Assembly (NCBI RefSeq): GCF_036785885.1
Contig: NC_092329.1
Span: 2,170,001 to 2,234,000, forward strand
Direction: 5' to 3'
Length of the DNA: 64,000 nucleotides
From: Coffea arabica
Lineage: Eukaryota; Streptophyta; Magnoliopsida; Gentianales; Rubiaceae
Of the stretch, positions 10,081 to 23,480 are shown one piece after another. Each line of letters starts with the position of its first letter. Within the stretch, counting starts at the first letter, position 1. Below the pieces are notes generated by a model. The model made no database searches. It saw only the letters and a program-made list of their open reading frames with translations, and was not told where the DNA came from. The position numbers and the translations under genes are program-made.

Positions 10081-11890
10081 TAGTTAAACAACAAAAAACA
10101 GCCATTGTGAATATTACTGTCAAACTCTGTAACTTGCCCAAACAGCGTCATGACCCAACATTCTTGGAAAACATGCCGGAGAAACCTGCAAAACAAGAAA
10201 CGTAAATGGGAAATCAAACTCCCTTCTTTAATTATGTTAACTTCCTCAGCAAGAAACCAAACAGTAAGAATAGGGGGAGCTAGCCAGAAAGACGTGGACA
10301 AGACAAGAGTAGAGCACTATACCTTCTAGTCTCCAGAAGGTAATGTCCCTGAAACAAATTAAGGGAGTCGCATATGACTTTAATGCAAACTTCCCGAGAT
10401 ATAGACGGTGCCACTATCATCACTTCCTCTATCACCAGCGGCTTCCCTGACATGAATGTCCTGAATCTTCCCTGACATGACCGTCAATTGATCACATATG
10501 TTTTAGTAGTAATAAGCAGTACCATTATACTTTGCTATTTAGAACTTAGTAATGCACAGTGCAAACATAGTTACCTGTTTGAGATATACCTCCGCATATC
10601 TTATGGGTTTGCCCGCCGTTTTGCTGAATTCATCTTGTCAGCCATCCATTGTAACATCCTCCATTGTGTGTTCTGGGCGTGCTGACTCAACTGTACAGCT
10701 GCAGTATACTGAGCGGCGCACATGAACATGACAGTGAGTATTAGCTAATCCCTGCAATTTATAAGCAACACAGGAAGTGAGTAGGCAGGCGGGTAAACGT
10801 CCGGGGTGGTTGGGATTTTGCTTGTGAAAGATTACAAACAATGCCTTATATTGTCAATTATCAGTTATCATCGCCCCATCGGATGCTTTCTGTTCATCAT
10901 CCGTCCTGATCAGTAGCTAATTATGTGTCCTTGATTAGTGGCTAATTCTGTACCATGGGACAAAATCAGCAACAAAGTAAGAGCTGTTCGTAGACATGTT
11001 GTTGAAAGTCTAATATGAGAAGCATGATTGCAGTGTCCAACCATTCTTTACTCACACATATTTCTACTAATATGAGACTTGAGAAGCATGCAATGTCGAA
11101 GCCTTCTTCATACTAAGAAACAAGAATCACAAAATTGTTACAAACTAATAAATATTAATGTCTTTTCTTGACGGTTCTTCTCCATAATGCTGACATCGAT
11201 ATATCGAAGCTGAATTACAGAAAAAGAAGATAAAAACTTTATACATATATATAGTACGATGTCACTTCTCTTATGCCCGACAAATAAATAAATCAATAAC
11301 TAATACTATCCAATTTTGTTAAAAAAAATAATAACTATAATGGTATTAAAATTTAAGTAGATGTGCAATTTTTCGTCTCTCGGGATAAGGATTTTGAATA
11401 GTTTTGGAAAAAAAAATTAAAAGCTAATAATATACACACTAATCGCTGTCAATATAAATGTATATCATATGTTCAAGAATTAAAATTAAAATTTAAATGT
11501 AAAATAGGTAACATTCATGCGAGATTAAACTTAAAAGGATATACTATGCAAGTCCCAAATGCACGCGATGAATGTTATGCAAAAATTTTATTTTTTTATT
11601 AATTATATTAATCAACAGATTACAGAAGACAACAGGAAAGAAAATTACCACCATTTTCAGCCAAAGCAAAAATAAATGTGGGTTCAGCCAGACTTGACCC
11701 ATTTTCAGAACAAAAGGTAAAAACTACTGTAGTACTCCACTAATCCCCAATCTGGTGGAATCTAGATCCTTCTGGAAAGTGGAAAACGTTTACTGCATCC
11801 ATCTCAGGAGAGAACCCAGCAAGGCGGTCCAAAAATATATAACTAGAAATAAAATTTAATTCAGGTTTCTTTCTGGATTCAGATAGTCTT
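10081..11890. other. Intergenic; no gene supported
   Basis: Contains one copy (11009-11052) of a 44-bp sequence also present at 9751-9794, and a diverged third trace near 11069-11118. Short frames at 10080-10301, 10488-10685 and 10638-10841 have no recognisable motif. The last 150 bases (about 11740-11890) form the promoter-side sequence of the BAG6-like gene. Confidence 0.4.
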
Positions 11891-13051
11891 TTATTTTCTT
11901 CTCGCCCAAGTCGTCAGCGTACAACCTTTCTCGGCTATCCGACGATCGTGCCAAATTATCACGGCCTTGCTCTGCTTCACTCTCCGATCATTGCTTTCTC
12001 GCATCTTTAAGGTTTGATCAACCTTACTGCTTTTGTCGTTTTAAATTCTTTCTTTCTCTTTTCCCTATTTGGGAATATTAACGTAACCCTTTTCCAAGTA
12101 TTGTACATTTGGATTTGTTTTTTCTTTTTGGGAACCCTAAGTAAATTCCGTTGCTTCTTGAATAATTGGAAAGATTAAAACGTGAAAGATGAGCTCAAAG
12201 ATGCAGATTATGGTGTTTCTTAAAGACGCAAATTACGGTTGGAACAGTTTTATCCCTTGACACTAGTGTGGCTAACAAAAAAGGAACTCTTTTTCCTTTG
12301 TGATTTCTAACGTTTAGATAAATGTGGACGTTTTCTTGTTTGGGCTTGACGATTTGATGGTCTAATCAATGGAAGTATGGATTTTGCACATTTAGAAGAT
12401 GGTAAAAGATGCTGTAATCTGTGGGTATTGTAGCTTGGAGTTTGGTGCTTATTCTTAAAGGAGGTTTCTTATCTATGTTGGCTGTAGGAAATGTAGATTG
12501 TTGTTTGTGTTTGTCGAGTGCATTGCACATTTATAAGATGATAGAAGATGAAAGAAGTAAGGGTTTTTTAGCTTGCAATTCCATACTTATTAGGAGGGAC
12601 TCCTCTTTCCGATTATTGTGGCTTGTTGGACTGCTAAGTCCCACCAGAAGTTTATGACATATGCCAAGAAAATGATCATGTCGTCACTGTGGGTGCTTGA
12701 GAAAAATCTTGAAACAATTCGGTAATTCATCATAAATGACTGCAGCATGATGTTACTCCAAGTTTTATTTAGCAGAAAACGTTTGTGTGGCATGGCATCA
12801 TCTATGTTTCGATAAAGGTGGCACTCATTTCTAAGAGATTAACATATTCTTTTTTTTATCTTACATTTATGGTATGTTCTCATGCAAATGTCTTAATCCA
12901 TTTAGATAGATGCATTTATTTTCTTTTCTTTTCTTTTTGTTCTAATTAAAAAACCCTCCTGTTTAGTTCAAGTTCGTTTTGTGTACTGTTTCTTGTTTCT
13001 GATTGTGTGCATCTGATATTGTTGTGTACAGTTGTTTCTTCTGAAAATCAC

Positions 13052-16000
13052 ATGGCGGATCATCAACCCATTGAAGGGTCAAGCACGAGTAATGTTTCCG
13101 GTGGAAGTCCTGAATCAACTGTGGAGCTGAACATCAAGACTCTTGACTCCCAGATTTACAGCTTTCACGCAGACAAGGATGTATGTTGTGTTTGTGCTCT
13201 ATACATGTCATTATCAAGATTAGTTCTTTATATATTTGGTTAGAAAATTGGCCTTAAGCATTGTAGTTCAGTTCGATTTGCATTGTAGTACAGTTTTTTT
13301 TATTTTTTATTTTTTTGAATGACTTAATTCAGTTTGCAAAATCATGATTGGTGCATAACCTAGTAAATGGATTCTTTGAGGTAGTCACTTCAAAGTTTTA
13401 TCTGTCATGTTTCTGATATATTTTTGATTAATTTTAGCTTAAAAAGTACTTTGTTACTGGGTAAGATGTTTGAGGCTTGTATTGTTCCAGATGCCAGTTT
13501 CAGCATTGAAGGAGAAAATAGCTAGTCAAATTGGTGTTCCTGTTGAGCAGCAACGACTTATTTTTAGGGGCAAGGTCTTGAAGGATGATCATCTTCTTTC
13601 TGAATATTGTATCCTTTCTATGGAAAGCTGTGATGCATATGCCCGAAAATAGAGGGGAAAAAAAGAAGAAATTATGCTCTTTCTTGTTATAAAACATGAC
13701 ATCAAGTTGATGGGCAACAAGAATCTAGCCATTTGGGGTCACCTTTCTGCATATCTTCATGTGCTTTTGGTTAGAAGGAATTCTCAAATTCTTTATAGTG
13801 CTATGCTAAGTTGTTTTTGTGCTTCAATTTGATACTACAAACATTTAAAGCATTCACATTTTGAATTGACATTTCCCATATACTCATATGCAGAGATATA
13901 TTCTTGAAGCTATAAAATGGAAGTTTTATTAATTGTACTTCTTGATGACCGTGCAATTCATTGCATTATCATTCAACCTCTATAAAGGATGCTGCTTTTG
14001 TTTATATTTCTTCGAATCTTATTCAACTCACCTTGAAGAAATTAGTGTAAAATTAAGTTTGATCCATTGACTAGTATTTTTTTCAATCTTGGATAATTGT
14101 TAATGCTTGGTTAGTATGACATATTTTGGCAGGGACTGCTTTGGGAGTCTTATTTGTCTCAGGGATGTGATTTTAGCTAGTCTTCTTCTCATTAAGCTTT
14201 TTATCCTGTCAACTAGTTGTCACTGGGGTTTATTAACCTTGCCTGAAAGTTGCTGCTGCTACAACAGGGTTAAATTTTCAATTTGTATTGTTCCTTGCAG
14301 CTATGATTTAATTTTCTGAAGTATCTAGATATTAGTGATTTGCAAGTGGTCATAAGCATAGTAACACCACTTGACTGAATCTAGAAGCTAAGATGTGTCT
14401 GCACATTGGAGCTGCATCTTGGCAAATGTGGTTGTGTTAAACCTTGATTCTGCTATAGATGTTGAAAATGGACATACGCTACATTTAGTTGAGAGACAGG
14501 CTACTCAGCAGCAACCTTCGTCTAGTTCGGATAATGGAAATACAAGAACAAACACTGGAAGAGTTGGTAAATTTTCATGCTTTTCATCTCTGAGTTTCAA
14601 TGGTTATCCTATAACATTACTGTTTCTTATGTCTGCAAGCTTAAAATGTTTCAGGACAAGAACCTGGTGGTCCTGGTGGCTCACGCAATCGTATGGGACA
14701 AATTTCACATAGTGTTGTTTTGGGGACATTCAATGTTGGTGAACAAGGTGAAAATGTCGGGTCAGATCTGAGTCGGGTGCGAGGCTGTCAACTTCTATGA
14801 ATGGATTTTATTATGTTTTAGGTTGGTTATTTGCATTTATAGGGATATATGCTTCTAATTCTTGTTGCTTTGTTTTCTTAGGTCATTGGGGCTGTCTTAA
14901 ACTCCATTGGAATTGGAGGTCAGCCTGGTACACAACCTAGCGTGCAGGTGAGTTCAGTCTTTGATGGATTTCTTGATTCTCTCCTCTTTGCTATCCAAAA
15001 TTGTCTCTGTGGATGGGCATTCCGATTTTCAGCATTTACAATGGTTTAGTTATTAGATTTACAGAATTGCTTTGTATTCCCTAGTATTACCTTACCTAAG
15101 ATATTTACGAGGGAAGAAGCCCTTAGATATGCAGAGAATAAATTGCCTGTAGTAGCTCTTCCAAGTTTATGGAGGTGGAAGTATCATGACCTTAGTTCTG
15201 CCTCTGTTTTCAGTGATCATGCTGTTGTGTTGTAGAACTGAAGACTAACAAAAGATCATGTCTTGATTCTCGTCATTTTAGCAATAAGCATCTTACATAT
15301 GTTAGTGCTATTTCTTGCATATTGTCCATGTGAAACTCCTTTATTCTGATTCTCCCTGCCTAAATTGTACGTTTGTGATAAATGTTAGTTTAATATTGCT
15401 TGGAAGCTCAATTTGCACAGTTCTTATTGCACTTTGGACTATTATGGACATGGTCTTTATTTGTACTATCTTGCTGTTCTCCTTTTTATTCTTCTTTGCA
15501 CTGATTTTTGTTATATGCTGATTAACCATGACTGATACTGGTGCATTTCTTGTTTGTTAAACATGGTTATTATGTTTATATGAGTTTAAGCCTGTTCTTG
15601 GTTACTGAGTATTGGGGCTTCTTATGTTGACTTCAGTTTCGCTAACAATCTTAAGAAAGAAGAATAATCGTGGAAATCCTTATGGGAATTCTTGTTATGA
15701 AATCCTATCTGTATATGTTATACAATCTCTAGAATGATCTCAAAATCGTGGACAGATTCCTCCTAAGTTGAACTGTACTGCTCTGATAAGATAGTAATAG
15801 TTATTAGTTTCAACATCTACCTTTTCTACTATTTTCTGTTTTCAGTTTTTGAAGAATTAAGACTCATAACTGAAACTGATATTACTTAACTATGGTTACC
15901 TGATATCACTTTGTAAGGGACTTGAGCAAAAACTATATTAGTGATAGTACTACAAAATGGCCTATATTTCGCTATATCCTAGATACAGAGGAGCTTATTG

Positions 16001-19000
16001 AATGGATGAAAAACCAGAAAAAAATATTGCTATAGTAAGACATTTAAATGGAGAATGATAATCTAAAAGATAAATTATGTTCACCTTTTTAATGTTTTAT
16101 TGTAACTTCTAATGGCCTGTGCTCTTTTTTCTATAGAATAACACTAATTGCCTTAGAGGTATTGCATAAAGTTAGTGAGCTTTATCTAGTTTGGTGTCAA
16201 CATGATATCTTTTTGATTTCTTACAAATTCCCCTTGAGTACTTCAACTTTGGGAGGCTACTGTAACATACTGGGGCAAGAAATTTAAAGGTAAGACTTGT
16301 TATTTTAGGAAAAGTTGATTGGTGATATTGCCTCAATTTAGCCACAATTATCATCATAATTAGGACAAATCTCAGTTAATAGCAAATTCACCCCCAATCA
16401 AGTTATGTAGGATCTCAGACCGTAGCTCTGACAGTTGCTGAGCTGAATCTTGATTGAGAATCTTCAAAGTCTTTTTCCTTTTCTGATGACGCATGTCCTT
16501 CATGCATTATATGCTTTCCCTTTTGTTGAAGGGGAACTGGGAAGGTATTTTATTTTTTGGTTGGCATCCACCAATCTAGTTGTTACCTTCATCTGATTTT
16601 AAGAATTTTAGTATTATTTACCGTAAAGAGTTGGATGCCATATGTCACTCTAATCAGGCGTTAATGGGTTGTGAAACGTTAGCCCTCCTGATGTTACATT
16701 TGGATTGGTGATCATGATACAAAACTGATTCATATAGTTGTGGATTTGTTTGTGTACACTCAATTCTTTGCCATCAGGTCCCCCAGAGGAGTGCAACAGG
16801 AGTAGTAAGAAATGATGCTGGCCACCAAAATCAGGGGGGAAACCAGTCACAGCCTGGGCAATCATTTAATAGTCAACCTATGCCTCATGCTGTGCAAATT
16901 CCCCTTGGTGCTGCTGTTGCTCTTCCTTCACTCAATATGGTATTTTGCATTAAATATGTTACCCTAACTTTTTTTCCGGAGTTCCTTTCGCTCAGATTTT
17001 AACTTATTTTTCTCTTCTTTATGCTAGCCGATTCCTGATTCTCTGAACACAATTTATGAGTTTGTAAATCGCCTGGAGCAGGGGATGTCACAGCAGGGTA
17101 ATAAATTTAGCATTCTTGCCATCTGGATCTGATTCTGCTCATGTGTCTTCGTAACTTATTCGGAATTTTTTTTAACAGGATATCAGCCTAGCCAATCACC
17201 TAATATCACCGGTGATCCACGCACAACTCAACTGCCTTCAACCACTCGCGGTGTTCCAACACCAGAGGCGTTGAGCAATGTCTTGCGGCATGCCCAGCAT
17301 CTTCTTGGTGGTCATGCTGTAGCGGCATTATCTGTATGATCTAGTGCAATTTCATTTTATTGTTCTGGATAATAAGGCGGCTTTAGGATTATTGTTGTCA
17401 TTGAAATTCTTGAAATTCTTAATACGATGCTTATTTATCGCACTCTTTTTTGTATCTTTGAATTGCATGTGCTTACTTGACTCAGCAACTTTGTCAACTC
17501 AGTAATTAATCAGCTGCAGTTGTTATTATTGTTTCAGCTACTACATTATTGTTATTATTGTTTCAGCTACTACATTATTGTTATTATTGTTTCAGCTACT
17601 ACATTATTGTTATTATTGTTTCAGCTACTACATTATTGTTATTATTGTTTCAGCTACTACATTATGTTTAAGGGGGATGGGATGATGGAGTGGTCCATGC
17701 TATTATTGATGCGAATGTTTGTTCATCTATTTGTATTATTGCTTTTTGAACAAAACACCTCCAAGACTCCTGTTTGATGATGTCCGATGCCTAGTGTCAT
17801 TGATATTAGGAACTTCTCTTGCATCTGTTTCTTTTGTCTCAACATTTTGGAAACTATGATGAAATGTCATAATTGTTCCAATTTGTCAATATGTGAAAAT
17901 TAGGTATGAATGGCAATCAGAATTCATGTAACTCTGTCAGTTGCGCTAGAGACAAAAGAGTGTAGAGCACTTAAACATGATTCCCGTGGGGGAAAATCAT
18001 GTGTTTTGTAAACCTGTATCATTTGAGTTGTCTAGGTATCTGTCTGCATACAGGACCTTGGTGCATTCTTGCCCACGAAACATCTGTATCATTTCACAGA
18101 GCACCATAATATTTTTCACTTGTTTTGTTCGCCAATAAAGTTCACATTCTTGCTGCATGTCACTCTAATTTCTGATATTTCCGTTGTTTATAACCTGCTG
18201 CAACTATGTAGCATGTTGCAGGGCGCTTGGAGCAGGAAGCAGGTTCTAATGATCCAACAATAAGGGGACAAATTCAGACTGAGTCAGCACAAGTAGGCCT
18301 TGCAATGCAGCACATAGGTGCTCTTCTTCTAGAGATTGGGAGAACAATGTTGACTCTGCGAATGGGACAATCTCCGGTGTGGCTTTTTGTTTTCTTTTGG
18401 TAATTCCACGCTCTTAGATTTGTGATATTTACATTTTTTAGTTCGTCGCAGGCTGAATCTTCTGTCAATGCTGGACCTGCAGTTTACGTATCTCCTTCAG
18501 GTCCTAACCCTATCATGGTTCAGGTATGTTAGAAACTTTATGGACATATTTAATGTTGGTTATTTCATAATTTCTTGTTGAACCCTATCTGGGGTGTTTA
18601 TACACCATTTCTCGACTTCTTTTCTGTGTTTTCCAATGCAGAAGTATATAATAGCACATTTAGCATTTTGAGGATTTCTAATGCAGAAAGGAATTGGGTG
18701 AAAAAGAAAAAAAATGCAACGAAACTTTTCAATCACTCCTAGAAGACCGAAAGGCGTAAAACTGAGTTCTTGCTGAAATATACCCAAATAAAGACCATAA
18801 AAATGAATTGGTCTAGCTCCCAGATAGGCTTCTTAACTTCCAAGGGGTGCCCAGTTAAAGTTAAGCAAATTCAGAGATCTTTATTGGTTGCATTATTGAT
18901 TTTAAGCTGTGATTCTTTTTTTTTTTTCCCTCGCAGCCATTTCCTCTTCAGACCAGCTCCCTGTTTGGTAGTTCTGCTTCAGCTCCATCAAATCCTGGGG

Positions 19001-22000
19001 CTTTCGGACCTGTTGGAATTGGGAACATTTCAAGACATGTAAATATTCATATACACACTGGTATGGAAAATGTGGGTAAAGTTTCTTCATTATTTTTTTA
19101 CGTGTCGATTACATTATGCATTAAATAGACTTGCTCAATTTCTACTTGTGACCAGGTACACCGCTAGCTCCTTTTGTTTCTGGGGTTGGAGCCAGGACGA
19201 ACAATGGGGAAGGAACTCCGGGCGAACGTGCCAATGGCACTGCTTCTGGTGAATCTGCTCAATCGCGAGTTCATGGTGTCACAAATGTCAACACAACAGC
19301 TGTTCCATTACGACCTGCGGTTGTTGCTGTCTCTGGTACCCTAGAACCCAGTGTTGGTGTTTCACTGCCTCCAGATCTTTTTCCACTGTCGACAGTTGTA
19401 TCGGAAGTGAATTCACAAATCAGAAATTTTGTTGGCAATATTCGGGGTGGACACCAGGCCTTAGCAGGTGTGTTTGTTTCATATGATGACAGGGTTCTGA
19501 TATAGCATGTGTTTGCTTCACTTATATTCTTGTTAAATCACGTGTATTGGATTTCTCCTCATATTGTGTGCTCCACTGCTTCTTTTTTTCTTTATTTGTC
19601 GTCTTTAAAAGTAGAGAGTTCAACTGTTCAAGAGAGAGCTGTTGGTGCTGCTGCTGCTGGAGATGAAGGTAGGAGCAATGAACAGAATAATATCTCGTCT
19701 GGCCATGGATTTGGGGAGACTAGCCAACCATTCCCTGGTGTTTCTAACACGACAAATCAGGAGGTCTGTTTTGCAAAATTGGTTAAGATTTAGTTGATAT
19801 TTTTTTTTTACGTGGTATAATTGACTTAACCAACTTTTGACTTGCAGACACAGCCTTCTGGCCACCAGCCTAGCAATAGTAAGGATAGTGGTGTTGCTGT
19901 GAACCCAAAATATGAACCTTCCAGCAGTTCACTTGGGGGCTCTAATGAACCATCAAGCACCCCGGTGGTAGTAACTGCAGAAGGGGCTTCGAGTTCCAGT
20001 CAAGCCATGGATACACCTGGTGGTTCATCCACTACTCCTCTTGGGTTGGGCCTTGGAAGTTTGCAACCTAAGGTAGGTTACTGTTGATATGTTAGATGTG
20101 GAATAAAATTTGTACTGCTCTTTTTGCCATTGGAATGAAAGCACTTGTCTGAAGCTCTTCCACTTTGGTTCCAAATGTGGACCCTTATTTTTCAGATGGT
20201 ACCCAAGTTATAAAGTGGTTATTTTGGTTTTTTTTTAGCTGGATATTGATACCTCTCTAGTTCACCTTTAAGATCATCCAGTCAGCTTCTTGATATGGGA
20301 ACTGCAGAATTTAGTTGACTATGCTCTGCACATATTATATTTTCAACTATTTTTATTATACAGGGTGGATTTTGTTAAGATAAATGTGTGGACTACTGAC
20401 TAGAGAAATATAGAAATCAGTGTGAAATGATCAGTATAGCAGAAGGTAGCACACTTCAAAAATGATATAAATTGCATTCAAGTAACTGATGTGCCTGTTA
20501 ATATAAGGGAAAGGATAACTGGAGTTTTCCACGCAAAAGAAAGCATGGACATAATCAGAAAGGATAGAAGATAAGGTTACACTAAAGCTTGCCAGGTTTC
20601 CTAGATGCTATAGGATAAGACTTGCATAGATTGACCAAGGGGTATTTACTGAACTATGAAATTTTTGTCAGCATATGATATCTTATATTGTCGACTTCTA
20701 TTTGATTTTGAATGTGTGCTGCATAATGTCTTACAACCCTGATTTTAATCAGAGGCGAAGTAGGCAATCAAGGTCTCAAGGCAACAGTGGTAGTAGCTCT
20801 TTGGTCACTTCTAATCAGACTGAACAACCTAGAATTGCGGGGCAACAGGTTTTGCAATCTCTTGCATCACTTGCAGCTAGAAGCAATGGAAATACTCAAG
20901 CTTCAGGGCAGTTGTCACAACCTGCTGGGGTAGTTGTGGACACTCTACCTCCTACAGAAGAAAATGCTGATGGCCAGATTGACATCGGCAATGCTATGTC
21001 TCAGGTTCTCCAAAGCCCTGCCTTGAATGGTTTGTTGGCAGGTGTTTCCCAGCAAACTGGTATAGGTTCGCCAAATGCTTTGAGGAACATTATGGAGCAA
21101 CTAACTCAGAACCCAGCCATGCAGAATACAGTCAATCAAATTGCTCAACAGATTGACAACCATGACCTTGGAAACATGTTCTCCAGCTTGGGTGGATGTC
21201 AAGGTGGTGGCTTTGATTTATCAAGAATGATGCAACAAATGATGCCAATTGTTTCTCATGCTCTTGGTGGTGTTTCTACTGGGCCCCAACCAACACTTGC
21301 TATGGGGCCTGATCTCATGGGCAGTAGATCAACGAGGGATGTTGTGTCAACTGTTGAAAACTCTCAGGTATGTGTTCATTTCATATCTGTGGGTTTGAAG
21401 ATACTCGTGTTCATGGAACTTTCCAAGTAGAGGTAGTGAAGTTGTTTGTAAGAATTCATGAGTCATTCGAGTTCAATTTGATTTTTGTACCCTTGCATCC
21501 TTTTTCCAGACCTCGCAAGAGCCGGTGACTTTGGTGTTAGTGTAGGCTCATTTGACAAGTTTTTAAGTAGAGGACATGGATAACTTTTGATGGTTAACTT
21601 TTAAGCTTCTAAATATACTGGAGAATTAGAAACGGACCCCAAATTATTATTATTATTATTTTATTCTTCAGTATCTTGTGCATTTGTCTACTGTATGGTG
21701 CATTGCCTTTTCAATGCACTTTCTGTCTGTATCTCGCTTCATGAATCTTCTAAACCATCTGTGGTGGTTTTCATTTTTTTGTTATTATATTTCACTGTTC
21801 TTTTGGTTCTTTATCCTCAATATTGTGATTCTGAAAATTGTTTTAACCTGCAGAAGAAATTTTCCACTATTGACATTGTAATTGCTGACTGATCTTCATG
21901 GATTTTTTTATGGTCAATTCATTTATTTTTTTAATATTTATTTGTATCGTGTTGAAATACATTTTTAGCCGGATCAGGTTGGCGTCCAACAAGTGGCTCG

Positions 22001-22278
22001 AGGGATTGAACAACAAAGTCCTCCAGGAGAAATTTTTCGCTCAATGGTTGAAAATGCTTTACAGTTGTGCGAAGGTGACAATGTCCAGGGGAATGTTGTA
22101 AATGAATTATGCAGCGATGAGGGGCTTGCTAATGTATGCTTCTGCAGCCATGTTACAAATTTGTGGTTTAAAAAAAAACTGATATTCATGCTCACCATTA
22201 ATTTTGGTCTTGCAGGAATTCATGGAGATGCTGCGGCAGGATATTTCGCGACGACTTGATGATAGAAGTAGCCCCTAG
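13052..22278 (+). CDS. BAG6/Scythe-like ubiquitin-domain protein, CIP73-type
   Basis: Seventeen coding exons join in frame to 939 residues: 13052-13180, 13491-13608, 14459-14566, 14655-14776, 14882-14947, 16778-16939, 17028-17097, 17179-17333, 18212-18376, 18452-18523, 18937-19060, 19156-19467, 19615-19763 (or from 19612), 19848-20072, 20753-21367, 21969-22133, 22216-22278. Residues about 24-96 form a ubiquitin-like domain (VELNIKTLDSQ, then IFRGKVLKDDHLLSEY, then HTLHLVER), close to that of animal BAG6. The remainder is long, Gln/Gly/Pro/Ser-rich and mostly disordered, with a conserved helical segment AMQHIGALLLEIGRTMLTLR and STI1-like runs (MSQVLQSPALNGLL, LRNIMEQLTQNPAMQNTV). BAG6 proteins chaperone exposed hydrophobic clients toward the proteasome; Lotus CIP73 binds the symbiotic kinase CCaMK. 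A non-coding first exon likely ends at 12011 (AAG|GTTTGA). Intron 2 is of the U12 class. Confidence 0.9.
13609..14458 (+). other. U12-type (minor spliceosome) GT-AG intron in the BAG6-like gene
   Basis: The intron starts GTATCCTTTC, matching the U12 5' splice consensus RTATCCTTT. It has CCTTGAT with the branch A at 14446, 12 nt before the AG at 14457-14458, and no polypyrimidine tract. Splicing here completes the ubiquitin-like fold as SEYYVENGHTLHLVER, which aligns with the corresponding part of BAG6. No major-class donor nearby gives that product. Confidence 0.85.
17520..17664. repeat. Five perfect 29-bp tandem repeats in an intron
   Basis: Five identical units starting TTGTTATTATTGTTTCAGCT and ending ACTACATTA run head to tail inside intron 8 of the BAG6-like gene (17334-18211). 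Each unit contains TTATTGTTTCAG, a good match to a 3' splice site, so the array presents five decoy acceptors. Perfect identity between units implies recent expansion. It creates a chance reading frame that should not be annotated. Confidence 0.95.
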
Positions 22279-22691
22279 GGCTAGGGTCACACAAGCATGG
22301 TTCGTTTTGTCTTTGTCAATACTCTCTGTAATCCATTTTTTGTCCAGGCTCTGAGGTATTATCGCGATATTTGGCAGTATTGCTCAAAATTATTCTCCCT
22401 TTGACAGTTGCTTAGTTTCCTGTAACCGGAGCACAGACCGTTTGTACAAATTTAGAAGTGGGGTCTTTTATCTGTTAAGTTTTGAGTTCCCATTGTTTTG
22501 GGACTAAGTGGTTTTTACTAATTTCTGTATAAGTTGCTGCGAGAGTTTGATACATCTAGTTTTCATGTTACGTTTTGTGTGGTGCTGAGCTTTTAGTAGT
22601 CAAGTCTTTTCCAGGACACAGTTATTTTTGGTGGTGTGTTGCTAGAATGGCGTTTTGGATTATAACACCAGATGCAACTAAAGATATCATT

Positions 22692-22812
22692 GAGTAGTTA
22701 CTGGAATTTAGCCATTGCCTGGATAGTGGAGTTTAGTGGGTCCCCCCCTTTCAGAGAGTTGATTTTCAAGTATTGTTGAAAAGAAAAAAAAAAAGAGTAG
22801 TTACTGGAATTT
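22692..22812 (+). mobile_element. Tiny poly(A)-tailed retroposed insert with 18-bp target duplication
   Basis: An 85-bp insert (22710-22794) ends in an A-rich tail. It is flanked by identical copies of GAGTAGTTACTGGAATTT at 22692-22709 and 22795-22812. An oligo(A) end with a long exact duplication is the mark of LINE-driven insertion. The source of the body (AGCCATTGCCTGGATAGTGG onward) is not recognised; it could be a truncated LINE end or a transcript fragment. It lies downstream of the BAG6-like gene. Confidence 0.85.
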
Positions 22813-22985
22813 GCATTTACCCGTCCGGAATGGCATTTTGGTGCTGAATTTAGATTCAATTTGCGACTGAACCTCTAAGATGAGATTGGCAGTTGCTTGG
22901 ATCCCTTCTTTGCCATCCGTTGTATAAACCCGTTCCCTAATTGATAACACAATTTAAGTAATTGTTGCTTCTTTCTTTACATGAT

Positions 22986-23030
22986 GGGATAATTTTGGAA
23001 GCCTCCCGAGGTTTTTCATCCTTGACAAAT
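22986..23030. mobile_element. Terminal fragment of the GGGATAATTT foldback family
   Basis: GGGATAATTTTGGAAGCCTC followed by CCGAGGTTTTT matches the terminal sequence of the elements at 43250-44240 and 57445-58218. No second end is evident, so this is a relic or a solo end. The rest of 22813-23480 is AT-rich with no gene; a run of about 20 A bases lies near 23431-23450. Confidence 0.5.
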
Positions 23031-23480
23031 AGCTGGACAAGATCAAATGTCTTCATGAAAGGTCATAAATTGATAATGTTACCCTTGCACTCTAAATAAT
23101 TATTTAATCAAAAAGCCAGAACAAAAAAGAGAATTTTGAAACGAAAAGTGTAGATAAAAAATAATCAAGTCGCTATTTAATATATTAATCCATAGTTGTT
23201 TGTATTGAGGTATTGATGAGAAAGCAAATGATGCAAGTGTAGGTCAACTACTTTGAAGGAGGATTTTGATAAGTAATTAACACCTTGAAAATTTTTGTGA
23301 AATATAATTTAAATTTAACACTGTCGAGTATCAATAGTATTCAGTTTTTAAATTTAATTTAGAATTTTCTGAAAATTTTGCCAATTGATGTGGGGTTTAG
23401 TTTCTTCGGGTTCTCCTTATTACTTTTAATAAAAAAAAAAAAAAAAAAAATTGGATCAAGAGTATCAAAGAACTTAAGGA

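Noticed and set aside
17520-17664. CRISPR-like repeat array
   Set aside because: Units are perfectly tandem with no spacers and lie in a plant intron; it is a minisatellite.
18221-18223. Acceptor TTGCAG at the start of BAG6-like exon 9
   Set aside because: It gives a frame that stops after 12 residues; the upstream CTATGTAG acceptor (exon from 18212) gives HVAGRLEQEAG in phase 0.
20675-20752. N-terminal extension of the 251-residue frame starting MISYIVDFY
   Set aside because: It is intron sequence; the exon begins at 20753 after TTTTAATCAG, in frame with the previous exon ending at 20072.
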